Source of the DNA: an uncultured Nocardiaceae bacterium
GTDB lineage: Bacteria > Actinomycetota > Actinomycetes > Mycobacteriales > Mycobacteriaceae
Reading direction: 5' to 3'
NCBI GenBank assembly: GCA_936936565.1
Contig: CAKZIX010000109.1
Location: forward strand, 1-55,690
Length of the DNA: 55,690 nt
The notes beneath the pieces were generated by a model, which saw nothing but the letters and a program-made list of their open reading frames with translations, had not been told where the DNA came from and ran no database searches. This document shows, one piece after another, positions 7,216 through 15,492 of this stretch. The translations under genes and the position numbers were made by a program. Each line of letters opens with the position of its first letter. The first letter of the stretch is position 1.

Positions 7216-8829
7216 ATGATGGAGAGCGACGCAGCTTCGAAGGCCCGAATGGTGTGGGACGCCTGGGGCGCCCCGGAAGGCCGCAAGGAACTGTCGCCGG
7301 CGATCCGGTCGCTGCTCGGCCAGGCGCTCGGTATCGATGCCACGCCCGCGCCCAGCCGCCAGATCGCGGATGTTCGGTTGCGGGACAGCACGATCGACGA
7401 CACGCAGTGCGCTGCGCTGGCCGCCGTGGTCGGCGCCGAACATGTGCGCACCGAGCACGATGCACGGGTTCTGCACGCCGGTGGCAAGAGCACCTTCGAC
7501 CTGCTGCGGCGCCGCGCGGACGGGCCACAGGAGGCGCCCGACGCAGTCGTGGCACCGGCCGATCACGACGAGGCGCTCGCGGTGTTGCGCGTGTGCAGCG
7601 AGCAGCGCATCGCGGTGGTCCCGTTCGGTGGCGGCACCAGCGTGGTCGGTGGCCTCACGCCCCTGCGTGCGGACTTCCCGGCGGTGATCGCACTCGACCT
7701 CCGCCGCCTCGATCAGTTGCTCGCGCTGGACACCGACAGTCGCACCGCCACCTTCGGGGCCGGCGTCACCGGCCCGCGCGCCGAGGAATTGCTTGCCGCG
7801 CACGGTTTCTCGCTGGGCCACTTCCCGCAGAGCTTCCAATTCGCCAGCCTGGGCGGCTTCGCCGCCACGCGCTCGTCGGGGCAGGCATCGGCCGGCTACG
7901 GCCGCTTCGACGACATGGTGCAGCGCCTGCGCGTCGCGACGCCCAGCGGTGCCCTCGAGCTCGGCCGGGCACCGGCGTCGGCCGCCGGCCCGGATCTGCG
8001 CGAGCTGTTCGTCGGTTCCGAGGGTGCGTTCGGTGTGCTCACCGAGGTCACCGTGCGCGTGCATCCGGTGCCCGAACACGTCGGCTACCAAGCCTGGACA
8101 TTTCCCGACTTCGCTGCGGGGGCAAAAGCTTTGCGCACCATCGCGCAGTCGGACTGGCGCCCAACGGTGCTGCGGCTGTCCGACGAGGCAGAGACCGGCA
8201 TCAATCTGGCCATGTCCGACGACATCGGCGGGCGCGCGCAAACGCCGGGTTGCCTGGCCGTCACCACCTTCGAGGGCCCGGCCGCACAGGTCGCGGCGCG
8301 GCAGGCCGCGGTCGCCGAATTGTGCATCGCGGCCGGTGGATCCGCGCTCGGCGAGCGGGCCGCCCAGCAGTGGGAGCACGGCCGTTTCAACGCGCCCTAC
8401 CTGCGCGATGCGTTGCTGGACGTCGGCGTGCTGTGTGAAACGCTGGAAACCGCCGCCACCTGGGCCGCTCTCGCGCAGGTGCGGGCCGCAGTCACCGGTG
8501 CGCTCACCGAATCCCTTGCCGCACAGGGCACCCCGGCCCTCGTCCTGTGCCACATCTCGCACACCTACCCAGCCGGTGCCTCGCTGTATTTCACGGTGGT
8601 CGCCAAGCAGGCCGACGATGCGATCACACAGTGGCAGCGCGCGAAGGTGGCGGCCAGCCAGGCGATGATCGACGCGGGTGCCACCATCACCCATCACCAT
8701 GCGGTCGGTACCGACCACCTGCCGTGGATGCGCGCCGAGGTCGGCGACCTCGGCGTGGAGATCCTGCGCGCGGTGAAGTCGGTGGTCGACCCGCACGGCG
8801 TGCTCAATCCGGGAAAGTTGGTGCCCTAG
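7216..8829 (+). CDS. FAD-binding oxidase, alkyl-DHAP synthase-like (Rv2251-like)
   Basis: A 537-residue protein of the VAO/PCMH flavoprotein family. The FAD pyrophosphate loop is PFGGGTSVVGG (136-146), followed by GHFPQSFQFASLGGFAATRSSGQ and, at the C-terminus, THHHAVGTDHLPWM and the ending DPHGVLNPGKL. The tri-histidine segment and layout match alkyl-dihydroxyacetonephosphate synthase, which swaps an acyl for an alkyl group in ether-lipid synthesis; whether this bacterial member does so is untested. Two ATGs (7216, 7219) are possible. Its stop overlaps the GTG of the lipid kinase by one base, so the two are coupled. Confidence 0.88.
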   Translation: MMESDAASKARMVWDAWGAPEGRKELSPAIRSLLGQALGIDATPAPSRQIADVRLRDSTIDDTQCAALAAVVGAEHVRTEHDARVLHAGGKSTFDLLRRRADGPQEAPDAVVAPADHDEALAVLRVCSEQRIAVVPFGGGTSVVGGLTPLRADFPAVIALDLRRLDQLLALDTDSRTATFGAGVTGPRAEELLAAHGFSLGHFPQSFQFASLGGFAATRSSGQASAGYGRFDDMVQRLRVATPSGALELGRAPASAAGPDLRELFVGSEGAFGVLTEVTVRVHPVPEHVGYQAWTFPDFAAGAKALRTIAQSDWRPTVLRLSDEAETGINLAMSDDIGGRAQTPGCLAVTTFEGPAAQVAARQAAVAELCIAAGGSALGERAAQQWEHGRFNAPYLRDALLDVGVLCETLETAATWAALAQVRAAVTGALTESLAAQGTPALVLCHISHTYPAGASLYFTVVAKQADDAITQWQRAKVAASQAMIDAGATITHHHAVGTDHLPWMRAEVGDLGVEILRAVKSVVDPHGVLNPGKLVP

Positions 8830-9710
8830 TGCGCCGGATCACCTCCGTGGCCTTGCTGACCAACCCGGAATCGGGGCAGGGCAAGGCAATCCGCGCGACC
8901 GAGCACGCCCGGGCGCGGTTCGTCCAGCGTGGGGTGGACGTCGAGGTGCTCAGCGGCGACTCGGCGCAGCGTTCGCGCGAGCTGGCGCGCAAGGCGGTGG
9001 CCGCCGGCGTGGAAGCACTTGTCGTGGTGGGCGGCGACGGTCTGATTTCGCTTGTGCTGCAAGAGATTGCCGGCTCCGAGGTGCCGATGGGCATCATTCC
9101 GGCCGGCACCGGCAACGACTTGGCGCGTCACTTCGAGATTCCGCGCAGCGATGCGGCGGCCGCTGCCGACGTGGTGCTGGACGGCCAGGTGTCCACGGTG
9201 GACCTGGGATGTGCGGGTGACACCCTGTTCGGCACCGTCGTGGCCACCGGGTTCGATTCGCGCGTCACCCGCCGGGCGAATGCCATGCGCTGGCCGAAGG
9301 GTTCGCTGCGCTACACGGTGGCCGCGCTCGTCGAGGTTGCGTGGTTGCAGCCGTTCCACTACCGGATCGAGCTCGACGACCGGATCGTCGAGACCGATGC
9401 GCTGCTCGTGGCCGTCGGTAACACGAGCTGGTACGGCGGCGGCATGAAGATTTGCCCGGCGGCCGATCCGCGCGACGGGATGCTCGATGTGACCGTGGTC
9501 GGGGTCACCGACCGCGGTCGCGTCGCACGCCTGCTGCCGACCATTTTTTCCGGCCGCCACGTCGAGATCGAGGGGGTGTCCACGTACCGGTCGCGCCGGG
9601 TGCGGCTGGATGCGCACACCACCGCCGACACCGACGGCGAGCCGTTGGGCACGCTGCCGCTCGACCTGCATGCGGAGCCGGCGGCGCTGCGCCTGCTGAT
9701 ACCCAACTGA
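8829..9710 (+). CDS. Diacylglycerol kinase family lipid kinase (Rv2252-like)
   Basis: A 293-residue DagK-type kinase that would phosphorylate diacylglycerol or a related lipid with ATP. The N-terminal nucleotide site is visible as LTNPESGQGKA, VVVGGDGLIS (the GGDG loop) and IPAGTGNDLARH. The C-terminal β-sandwich contains GMKICPAADPRDGMLDV. The GTG start at 8829 shares a base with the TAG of the flavoprotein gene. The longer frame from 8547 lies within that gene. In mycobacteria the equivalent enzyme makes phosphatidic acid feeding phosphatidylinositol mannosides; the same role is inferred here from synteny. Confidence 0.92.
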   Translation: MRRITSVALLTNPESGQGKAIRATEHARARFVQRGVDVEVLSGDSAQRSRELARKAVAAGVEALVVVGGDGLISLVLQEIAGSEVPMGIIPAGTGNDLARHFEIPRSDAAAAADVVLDGQVSTVDLGCAGDTLFGTVVATGFDSRVTRRANAMRWPKGSLRYTVAALVEVAWLQPFHYRIELDDRIVETDALLVAVGNTSWYGGGMKICPAADPRDGMLDVTVVGVTDRGRVARLLPTIFSGRHVEIEGVSTYRSRRVRLDAHTTADTDGEPLGTLPLDLHAEPAALRLLIPN

Positions 9711-9887
9711 CGGGATTTGCCTGCCGTTTGCTCAAACTCTGAATCCGCATTCGGAGATGCTGTTTGAAACCCAACGTTCGGTATGTTGGAGGTGTCGAGG
9801 GTGGTCTCGCGGTCGGCCTTTGCCCCGAAGAAATACCTGGTGTAGTGCAGATTTTTGGTCGCCAACGGTCTAGGCTTGGTCACGAAG

Positions 9888-9931
9888 GGCGAACGATTCG
9901 GTGTCCCTCATCCACCGAATCGTTCGCCTTT
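9888..9931 (+). terminator. Rho-independent terminator after the lipid kinase
   Basis: A perfect 16-bp stem (9888-9903 with 9913-9928) with a 9-nt loop is followed by TTT. It ends the flavoprotein/kinase unit 178 nt after its stop and insulates valS. The rest of 9711-10040 holds a smaller hairpin near 9740-9763 and no gene. Confidence 0.8.
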
Positions 9932-10028
9932 CTCCGTTGCCGTGATTGCGCGCGGATTGCATCCCGCCGACAGCGCGGGGTCTCGCGCAAACACCGCACA
10001 CGGCAACGGGGCGGCTGTGGCCGTCACC

Positions 10029-10041
10029 TAGAATCTCGGGG
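10029..10041 (+). promoter_or_regulatory. Leaderless -10 element of valS
   Basis: TAGAAT (10029-10034) ends 6 nt before the GTG start and there is no Shine-Dalgarno. This is the pattern of leaderless actinobacterial transcripts. Confidence 0.6.
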
Positions 10042-12677
10042 TGACCAGCACCAGCGCCGAACTTCCGAAGAGTTGGGATCCGACGGCCGTCGAGGCGGAG
10101 ATCTACCAGCGGTGGGTCGACGCGGGCTACTTCGTAGCTGACCCCAGCAGCGACAAGCCGCCGTACTCCATCGTGCTGCCGCCGCCCAACGTCACGGGCA
10201 GCCTGCACATGGGGCACGCCCTCGAACACGTGCTGATGGATGTGCTCACGCGCCGGCGCCGGATGCAGGGCTACGAGGTGCTGTGGCTGCCGGGTACCGA
10301 CCACGCCGCGATCGCGACCGAGAAAATTGTCGAAGCGCAGCTCGCAGCGCGCGGCGTCACCAAGGATCAGATCGGCCGCGAGGGCTTCCTGGCGAAGGTC
10401 TGGGAGTGGAAGGCGCAGTCCGGCGGCACCATCGGCACGCAGATGCGCGCCCTCGGCGACGGTGTCGACTGGACGCGAGATCGCTTCACCATGGACGACG
10501 GCCTGGTGCGCGCGGTTCAGACGATCTTCAAGCGGCTCTACGACGCCGGGCTGATCTACCGCGCCGAGCGCCTGGTGAACTGGTCGCCCGAGCAGCGCAC
10601 CGCGATTTCCGACATCGAGGTCAAGCACGAAGAGGTTGCGGGCGAACTGGTTTCGTTGCGCTACGGCTCGCTCGACGACAACGAACCGCACCTGGTCGTA
10701 GCCACCACGCGCGTGGAGACGATGCTCGGCGACACCGCGGTGGCGGTGCATCCCGAGGATGAGCGCTACCGCGCGCTGATCGGCACCACCATCTATCACC
10801 CGATCACCGGGCGCCAGATCCCGATCGTCGGCGACGACTACGTCGATCCCGAATTCGGTTCCGGCGCAGTGAAGATCACCCCGGCGCACGATCCCAACGA
10901 CTTCGAGATCGGCATGCGGCACAGCCTGCCGATGCCGACGATCATGGACGAGAGCGGCCGGATCACCGCCACCGGCACCGAATTCGACGGCATGGACCGT
11001 TTCGAGGCGCGCGTCAAGATTCGGGAGCGGCTGGCCGCCGAGGGCCGTGTCGTTGCCGAGAAGCGCCCGTACCTGCACAGCGTGGGGCACTCGGAGCGCT
11101 CGGGTGAACCGATCGAGCCGCGCCTGTCGCTGCAGTGGTTCGTCAAGGTCGAAGCCCTGGCCAAGGCGGCCGGCGACGCAGTCCGCAACGGGCACACCGT
11201 CGTTCATCCCGCGTCGATGGAACGTCAGTATTTCGAGTGGGTCGACAACATGCACGACTGGACCATCTCGCGTCAGTTGTGGTGGGGCCACCGAATCCCC
11301 ATCTGGTACGGCCCCGACGGTGCAGTGGTCTGCGTCGGTCCCGACGAGACCGCACCCGAGGGCTACGTGCAAGACCCCGACGTCCTCGACACCTGGTTCA
11401 GCTCGGCGCTGTGGCCGTTCGCCACCATGGGCTGGCCCGAACCCACGCCCGAGCTCGAAAAGTTCTATCCCACAAGCGTTCTCGTCACCGGTTACGACAT
11501 CCTGTTCTTCTGGGTGGCGCGCATGATGATGTTCGGAACCTACGTCGGGCAGGACGTGGTACTCGGTGGCGGAAAGGTTCCGTTCACGGATCTGTTCCTG
11601 CACGGGCTGATCCGTGACGAGCACGGCCGCAAGATGAGCAAGTCGCGCGGCAACGGTATCGACCCGCTGGACTGGGTGCGCGACTTCGGCGCCGACGCAC
11701 TGCGTTTCACCCTCGCGCGGGGTGCGCAGCCGGGCGGCGACCTGTCGGTGGGCGAGACCCACGCGCTCGCCTCACGCAGCTTCGTCACCAAACTGTTCAA
11801 CGCCACCAAGTTTGCGCTGATGAACGGTGCGGTCGTCGGCGAGCTGCCGGATCGTTCCACCTGGAGTGCCGCCGACCGCTGGATTATCGACCGCCTCGAA
11901 ACGGTTCGTGCGGAAGTGGATTCGGCATTCGACGCATTCGAATTCGGCAAGGCCTGCGAGGCGCTGTACCACTTCGCATGGGACGAGGTGTGCGACTGGT
12001 ATCTGGAGCTGGCAAAGGTGCAGCTCGCCGACGACAGTGCCGCCGAAACCACCCGGCTGGTCCTCGGATTCGTACTCGATCAGCTCCTGCGCCTGCTGCA
12101 CCCCGTGATCCCGTTCGTCACCGAAGAGCTGTGGCGCGCCGTCACCGGCGGCGCGACCCTCGTGGTCGCACCCTGGCCGCAGGCCAGCGGTGTGCCGGCC
12201 GACGAGGTTGCCGCGCAACAGATCTCCGACGCGCAGAAGCTCATCACGGAGGTCCGCCGGTTCCGCAGCGACCAAGGGCTCAAGGACAAGCAGAAGGTCG
12301 CCGCCCGCTTGCTCGGGCTCGACGCCGCCGGGCTCACCGCACAGCACGCCGCCATCACGGCGCTGGCGCGCCTGGACGACCCGTCCGACACGTTCGCGGC
12401 CACCGCGGCCGTCGAGGTGCGGCTCAGCAACGCCACGGTCACCGTCGAGATCGACACCACCGGCACGGTCGACCTGGACGCCGAACGGCGCCGTCTCGAA
12501 AAGGACCTGGCCGCCGCCGAAAAGGAGCTCGCCACCACCTCGGCGAAGCTCGGCAACGAGGCGTTCCTGGCGAAGGCCCCCGACGCGGTCGTCGCCAAGA
12601 TCAAACAACGGCAGGCAGTCGCCGCCGAAGAGGCGCAGCGCATCCGCGCCCGCCTCGAGGCGATGGCGCCCGCATGA
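10041..12677 (+). CDS. valS: Valyl-tRNA synthetase
   Basis: An 878-residue class Ia aminoacyl-tRNA synthetase that charges tRNA-Val. The HIGH motif appears as HMGH (56-59, after LPPPNVTGSL) and KMSKS is at 531-535. Between them lies the editing (CP1) domain that removes mis-charged threonine. The C-terminal anticodon-binding domain ends in a charged coiled-coil arm (last ~65 residues). The length is normal. The stop overlaps the folC ATG by 4 bp, so the two genes are translationally coupled. Confidence 0.97.
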   Translation: MTSTSAELPKSWDPTAVEAEIYQRWVDAGYFVADPSSDKPPYSIVLPPPNVTGSLHMGHALEHVLMDVLTRRRRMQGYEVLWLPGTDHAAIATEKIVEAQLAARGVTKDQIGREGFLAKVWEWKAQSGGTIGTQMRALGDGVDWTRDRFTMDDGLVRAVQTIFKRLYDAGLIYRAERLVNWSPEQRTAISDIEVKHEEVAGELVSLRYGSLDDNEPHLVVATTRVETMLGDTAVAVHPEDERYRALIGTTIYHPITGRQIPIVGDDYVDPEFGSGAVKITPAHDPNDFEIGMRHSLPMPTIMDESGRITATGTEFDGMDRFEARVKIRERLAAEGRVVAEKRPYLHSVGHSERSGEPIEPRLSLQWFVKVEALAKAAGDAVRNGHTVVHPASMERQYFEWVDNMHDWTISRQLWWGHRIPIWYGPDGAVVCVGPDETAPEGYVQDPDVLDTWFSSALWPFATMGWPEPTPELEKFYPTSVLVTGYDILFFWVARMMMFGTYVGQDVVLGGGKVPFTDLFLHGLIRDEHGRKMSKSRGNGIDPLDWVRDFGADALRFTLARGAQPGGDLSVGETHALASRSFVTKLFNATKFALMNGAVVGELPDRSTWSAADRWIIDRLETVRAEVDSAFDAFEFGKACEALYHFAWDEVCDWYLELAKVQLADDSAAETTRLVLGFVLDQLLRLLHPVIPFVTEELWRAVTGGATLVVAPWPQASGVPADEVAAQQISDAQKLITEVRRFRSDQGLKDKQKVAARLLGLDAAGLTAQHAAITALARLDDPSDTFAATAAVEVRLSNATVTVEIDTTGTVDLDAERRRLEKDLAAAEKELATTSAKLGNEAFLAKAPDAVVAKIKQRQAVAAEEAQRIRARLEAMAPA

Positions 12678-14074
12678 CGTATTCGCCCGCCGACGTCGCC
12701 GAACTCGCACTCGTCGAGCACGAGCTCGACAAACGTTGGCCCGAAACGAAAATCGAGCCGTCGCTGACCCGGATCTCGGCGCTGATGGACCTGCTCGGCT
12801 CGCCGCAGCGCACGTATCCGGCGATCCAGGTGGCCGGCACCAACGGCAAGACGTCGACCACCCGGATGATCGACGCCCTGCTCACCGCCTTCAGCCGGCG
12901 CACCGGACGCACCACGAGCCCGCACCTACAGCTGGCCACCGAGCGGATCAGCATCGACAACGAGCCGATCTCGCCGAGCCGCTACGTCGAGCTGTATCAC
13001 GAGCTGCTGCCCTACATCGAGCTCGTCGACGCCCAGTCGAAAGCCGCGGGTGGACCGGCGATGAGCAAGTTCGAGGTACTCACCGCGATGGCCTTCGCGG
13101 CCTTCGCCGAGGCGCCGGTGGATGTCGCGGTCGTCGAAGTCGGGCTCGGCGGCACCTGGGACGCCACCAATGTGGTCGACGCGCAAGTCGCCGTCGTGAC
13201 CCCGATCTCCCTCGACCACATGGAGTACCTCGGACCGGACCTGGCGACGATCGCGGGGGAGAAGGCGGGCATCATCAAGCGCGCCCCCGAACGACTGATT
13301 CCCATGGACACCGTCGCCATCGTCGGCGAGCAGGATCCCGCCGCGATGGATGTCATTCTGCGGCAAGCGGTGTCGGCAGACGCCGCCGTCGCGCGCGCAG
13401 GCAGCGAGTTCGCCGTCACCGGGCGCCGGGTGGCCATCGGAGGGCAAGAGCTGGTGTTGCGCGGCCTCGGCGGCGTCTACGAAGACATCTTCCTGCCGCT
13501 GCACGGCGAACATCAGGCACACAACGCCGCCATCGCGCTGGCGGCCGTCGAAGCGTTCTTCGGCGCCGGGGCCGAGCGGCAACTCGACGCCGACACCGTG
13601 CGCCGCGGATTCGCCTCCGTCGTGAATCCGGGCCGCCTCGAACGCGTGCGTAACGCACCGACTATCTTCCTCGACGCCGCACACAACCCGGCCGGCGCGC
13701 GGGCTCTCGCCGGGGCACTGAGCGCCGAGTTCGACTTCCGCAAACTCGTCGGCGTCGTCGCCGTACTCGCCGACAAGGACGTAACGGGCATGCTGGAGGC
13801 GTTGGAACCGGTGTTCGACGACATCGTCGTCACCACGAACGGGTCCCCGCGCGCACTGCCCATCGACGACCTCGCCAACCTCGCGGTACAACGTTTCGGC
13901 GACGAACGGGTCGTCGTGGCAGACACACTGCCCGACGCCGTCGAAACTGCCATCGCCATCGCCGAAGAAGTCACCGAACCGGGCGAAGCCGTCTCCGGAG
14001 CCGGCGTCGTCGTCACCGGCTCGGTGGTCACCGCCGGACAGGCCCGATCGTTGTTCGGAAAGGAACCGTGTTGA
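12674..14074 (+). CDS. folC: Bifunctional folylpolyglutamate synthase/dihydrofolate synthase
   Basis: A 466-residue Mur-ligase-superfamily enzyme that adds glutamate to dihydropteroate and to reduced folates. The ATP P-loop is GTNGKTS (55-61). SPHLQLATERI and VEVGLGGTWDATN are diagnostic, and the C-terminal domain opens with the PGRLERV and DAAHNPAGARAL segments. ATGA overlap with valS fixes the start. The conserved actinobacterial order valS-folC-DUF4233-ndk continues downstream. Confidence 0.96.
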   Translation: MTYSPADVAELALVEHELDKRWPETKIEPSLTRISALMDLLGSPQRTYPAIQVAGTNGKTSTTRMIDALLTAFSRRTGRTTSPHLQLATERISIDNEPISPSRYVELYHELLPYIELVDAQSKAAGGPAMSKFEVLTAMAFAAFAEAPVDVAVVEVGLGGTWDATNVVDAQVAVVTPISLDHMEYLGPDLATIAGEKAGIIKRAPERLIPMDTVAIVGEQDPAAMDVILRQAVSADAAVARAGSEFAVTGRRVAIGGQELVLRGLGGVYEDIFLPLHGEHQAHNAAIALAAVEAFFGAGAERQLDADTVRRGFASVVNPGRLERVRNAPTIFLDAAHNPAGARALAGALSAEFDFRKLVGVVAVLADKDVTGMLEALEPVFDDIVVTTNGSPRALPIDDLANLAVQRFGDERVVVADTLPDAVETAIAIAEEVTEPGEAVSGAGVVVTGSVVTAGQARSLFGKEPC

Positions 14075-14112
14075 ATGGCCCTCGCTGCGCTCGGGCGGGT
14101 TCGCACGCTTCC

Positions 14113-14175
14113 CGCCCGGTCTTCCCTCGTCGCTCGCTCGCTGCGCTCGCATTGCTCCTCAGTCCAGACCGGGCG
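14113..14175. repeat. Intergenic inverted repeat with CGCTCG-rich loop
   Basis: Ten-bp arms (14113-14122 and 14166-14175, CGCCCGGTCT) face each other across a 43-bp centre made largely of CGCTCG/GCTGCG units. It lies in the 163-bp gap between folC and the next gene. It may be a dispersed REP-like element or RNA hairpin; nothing indicates coding. Confidence 0.4.
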
Positions 14176-14237
14176 ACGCGCGCGAACGGTGTGGACGGCT
14201 TCGCAGCGCTCGGCCGGGTTGGCGAAAGGAGCATGTG

Positions 14238-14639
14238 ATGAGTGAGTCCGAGGCGCCGGCTTCGCCGCCCGATCCGTGGAAGGGTCTGCGGGGAGTCATG
14301 GCGGGCACGTTGATCCTCGAGGCGATCGTGGTGCTGCTCGCGCTGCCGGTGATCGCCGTCGACGGGGTCAGCTGGATCTCGGGCACCTACGTGGTGACGC
14401 TTGCCGTGCTGATGTTCGCCGGCGCCGCGCTGCAGCGACGCCCGTGGGCGATTCCGTACAACCTCGCGCTGCAGGTCGCCTTCGTGCTCGGCATCTTCGT
14501 GCACATCGCAATCGGGGTACTCGGCATCCTGTTCTCGTTCGTGTGGGCCTACACCCTCTACTTGCGTCGCGACCTGAAAATGCGCGAGGCACGCGGCATG
14601 CTGCCCAGCCAGCAGTCCGCGCCGCCCGAATCCGCGTAG
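14238..14639 (+). CDS. DUF4233 membrane protein
   Basis: A 133-residue integral membrane protein with about four hydrophobic segments (roughly residues 20-42, 46-63, 72-90 and 93-110) and short hydrophilic ends. It belongs to the actinobacterial DUF4233 family, always found between folC and ndk (Rv2446c in M. tuberculosis); its function is unknown. AAAGGAG ends 6 nt before the ATG at 14238, which I prefer over the GTG one codon upstream. Confidence 0.85.
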   Translation: MSESEAPASPPDPWKGLRGVMAGTLILEAIVVLLALPVIAVDGVSWISGTYVVTLAVLMFAGAALQRRPWAIPYNLALQVAFVLGIFVHIAIGVLGILFSFVWAYTLYLRRDLKMREARGMLPSQQSAPPESA

Positions 14640-14668
14640 GGGCTCACCCGGCGCGCCACGCCGTGTCT

Positions 14669-14681
14669 TAGGCTGTCGCCG
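14669..14681 (+). promoter_or_regulatory. Leaderless -10 element of ndk
   Basis: TAGGCT (14669-14674) lies 6 nt before the GTG of ndk and no ribosome site is visible. Confidence 0.55.
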
Positions 14682-15097
14682 TGACAGACACTGAGCGCAC
14701 GCTGGTCCTCATCAAGCCCGACGGCGTCGAGCGCGCCGTCGTCGGCGACATCATCGGCCGCATCGAACGCAAGGGCCTCAAGCTCGCCGCCCTGCAGCTG
14801 GTCGACGTGTCCACCGACACCGCCGCGCAGCACTACGCCGAGCACGAGGGCAAGCCGTTCTACGGCTCGCTGCTCGACTTCATCACCTCCGGCCCGGTGG
14901 TCGCCGCCGTCGTCGAGGGGCCGCGCGCCATCACCGCCTTCCGTCAGCTCGCCGGCGGCACCGATCCCGTCGAGAAAGCCACTCCCGGCACCATCCGCGG
15001 CGACTTCGGCCTCGAGGTCGAGCGCAACCTGGTGCACGGCTCGGACTCGCAGGAATCCGCGGCGCGCGAGATCGCGCTCTGGTTCCCCAACCTCTAA
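14681..15097 (+). CDS. ndk: Nucleoside diphosphate kinase
   Basis: A 138-residue NDK that transfers the γ-phosphate from ATP to nucleoside diphosphates through a phosphohistidine. The catalytic His119 sits in NLVHGSDS. TLVLIKPDGVERA is the N-terminal signature and GTIRGDFG the nucleotide-binding Kpn-loop region end. Length and motifs are standard; the GTG start gives MTDTERTLV. Confidence 0.97.
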   Translation: MTDTERTLVLIKPDGVERAVVGDIIGRIERKGLKLAALQLVDVSTDTAAQHYAEHEGKPFYGSLLDFITSGPVVAAVVEGPRAITAFRQLAGGTDPVEKATPGTIRGDFGLEVERNLVHGSDSQESAAREIALWFPNL

Positions 15098-15492
15098 CTG
15101 CTCTGCTGCCGCACCTCGCGGCAATCGGCTCGGGCACCACTCGCGACACACCGTTGGCGCGGTGGTGCCCGACCATATGGGATACTGAACACGGCTTCGC
15201 CGCATAACCAATGCGCGCGCAGCCGGATGACCACCACGGTTCGCAGGCGACCATCGCTGCCGGAGACAAGCGGCACGCTTGATGTTTGCCCCGCTCGAAC
15301 CACGGAGCACAGCCATCCTGCCAGGCACCGCGTGCCCGGCCAGCCCACCGGACTTCGACCCACGGACGACACCGAGAACGCGGAGCGAGACCAAATATTC
15401 TCGAACTCTTCGGAGCGCGAGACCATAACAGCACCCCTGCGTGGCCGCGTCATCTGAATTTTCTGGCGCGCCCGGGGGTCCGAGGAGACCAC
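15098..15492 (+). promoter_or_regulatory. Long leader region of rne with candidate promoter
   Basis: The 395 bp between ndk and rne contain no gene. An extended -10 (TG-G-GATACT, 15178-15186) could start a leader of about 300 nt; a second -10-like TATTCT lies at 15396-15401 in an AT-rich patch. RNase E genes commonly have long leaders through which the enzyme controls its own mRNA; that use here is inferred. A GAGGAG ribosome site precedes the GTG. Confidence 0.5.

Noticed and set aside
9798..9811. T-box riboswitch called as a feature
   Set aside because: Only the 14-mer resembles a T-box; the space for stem I is short, the terminator stem does not share sequence with it, and valS has its own leaderless promoter. 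Kept only as a finding.
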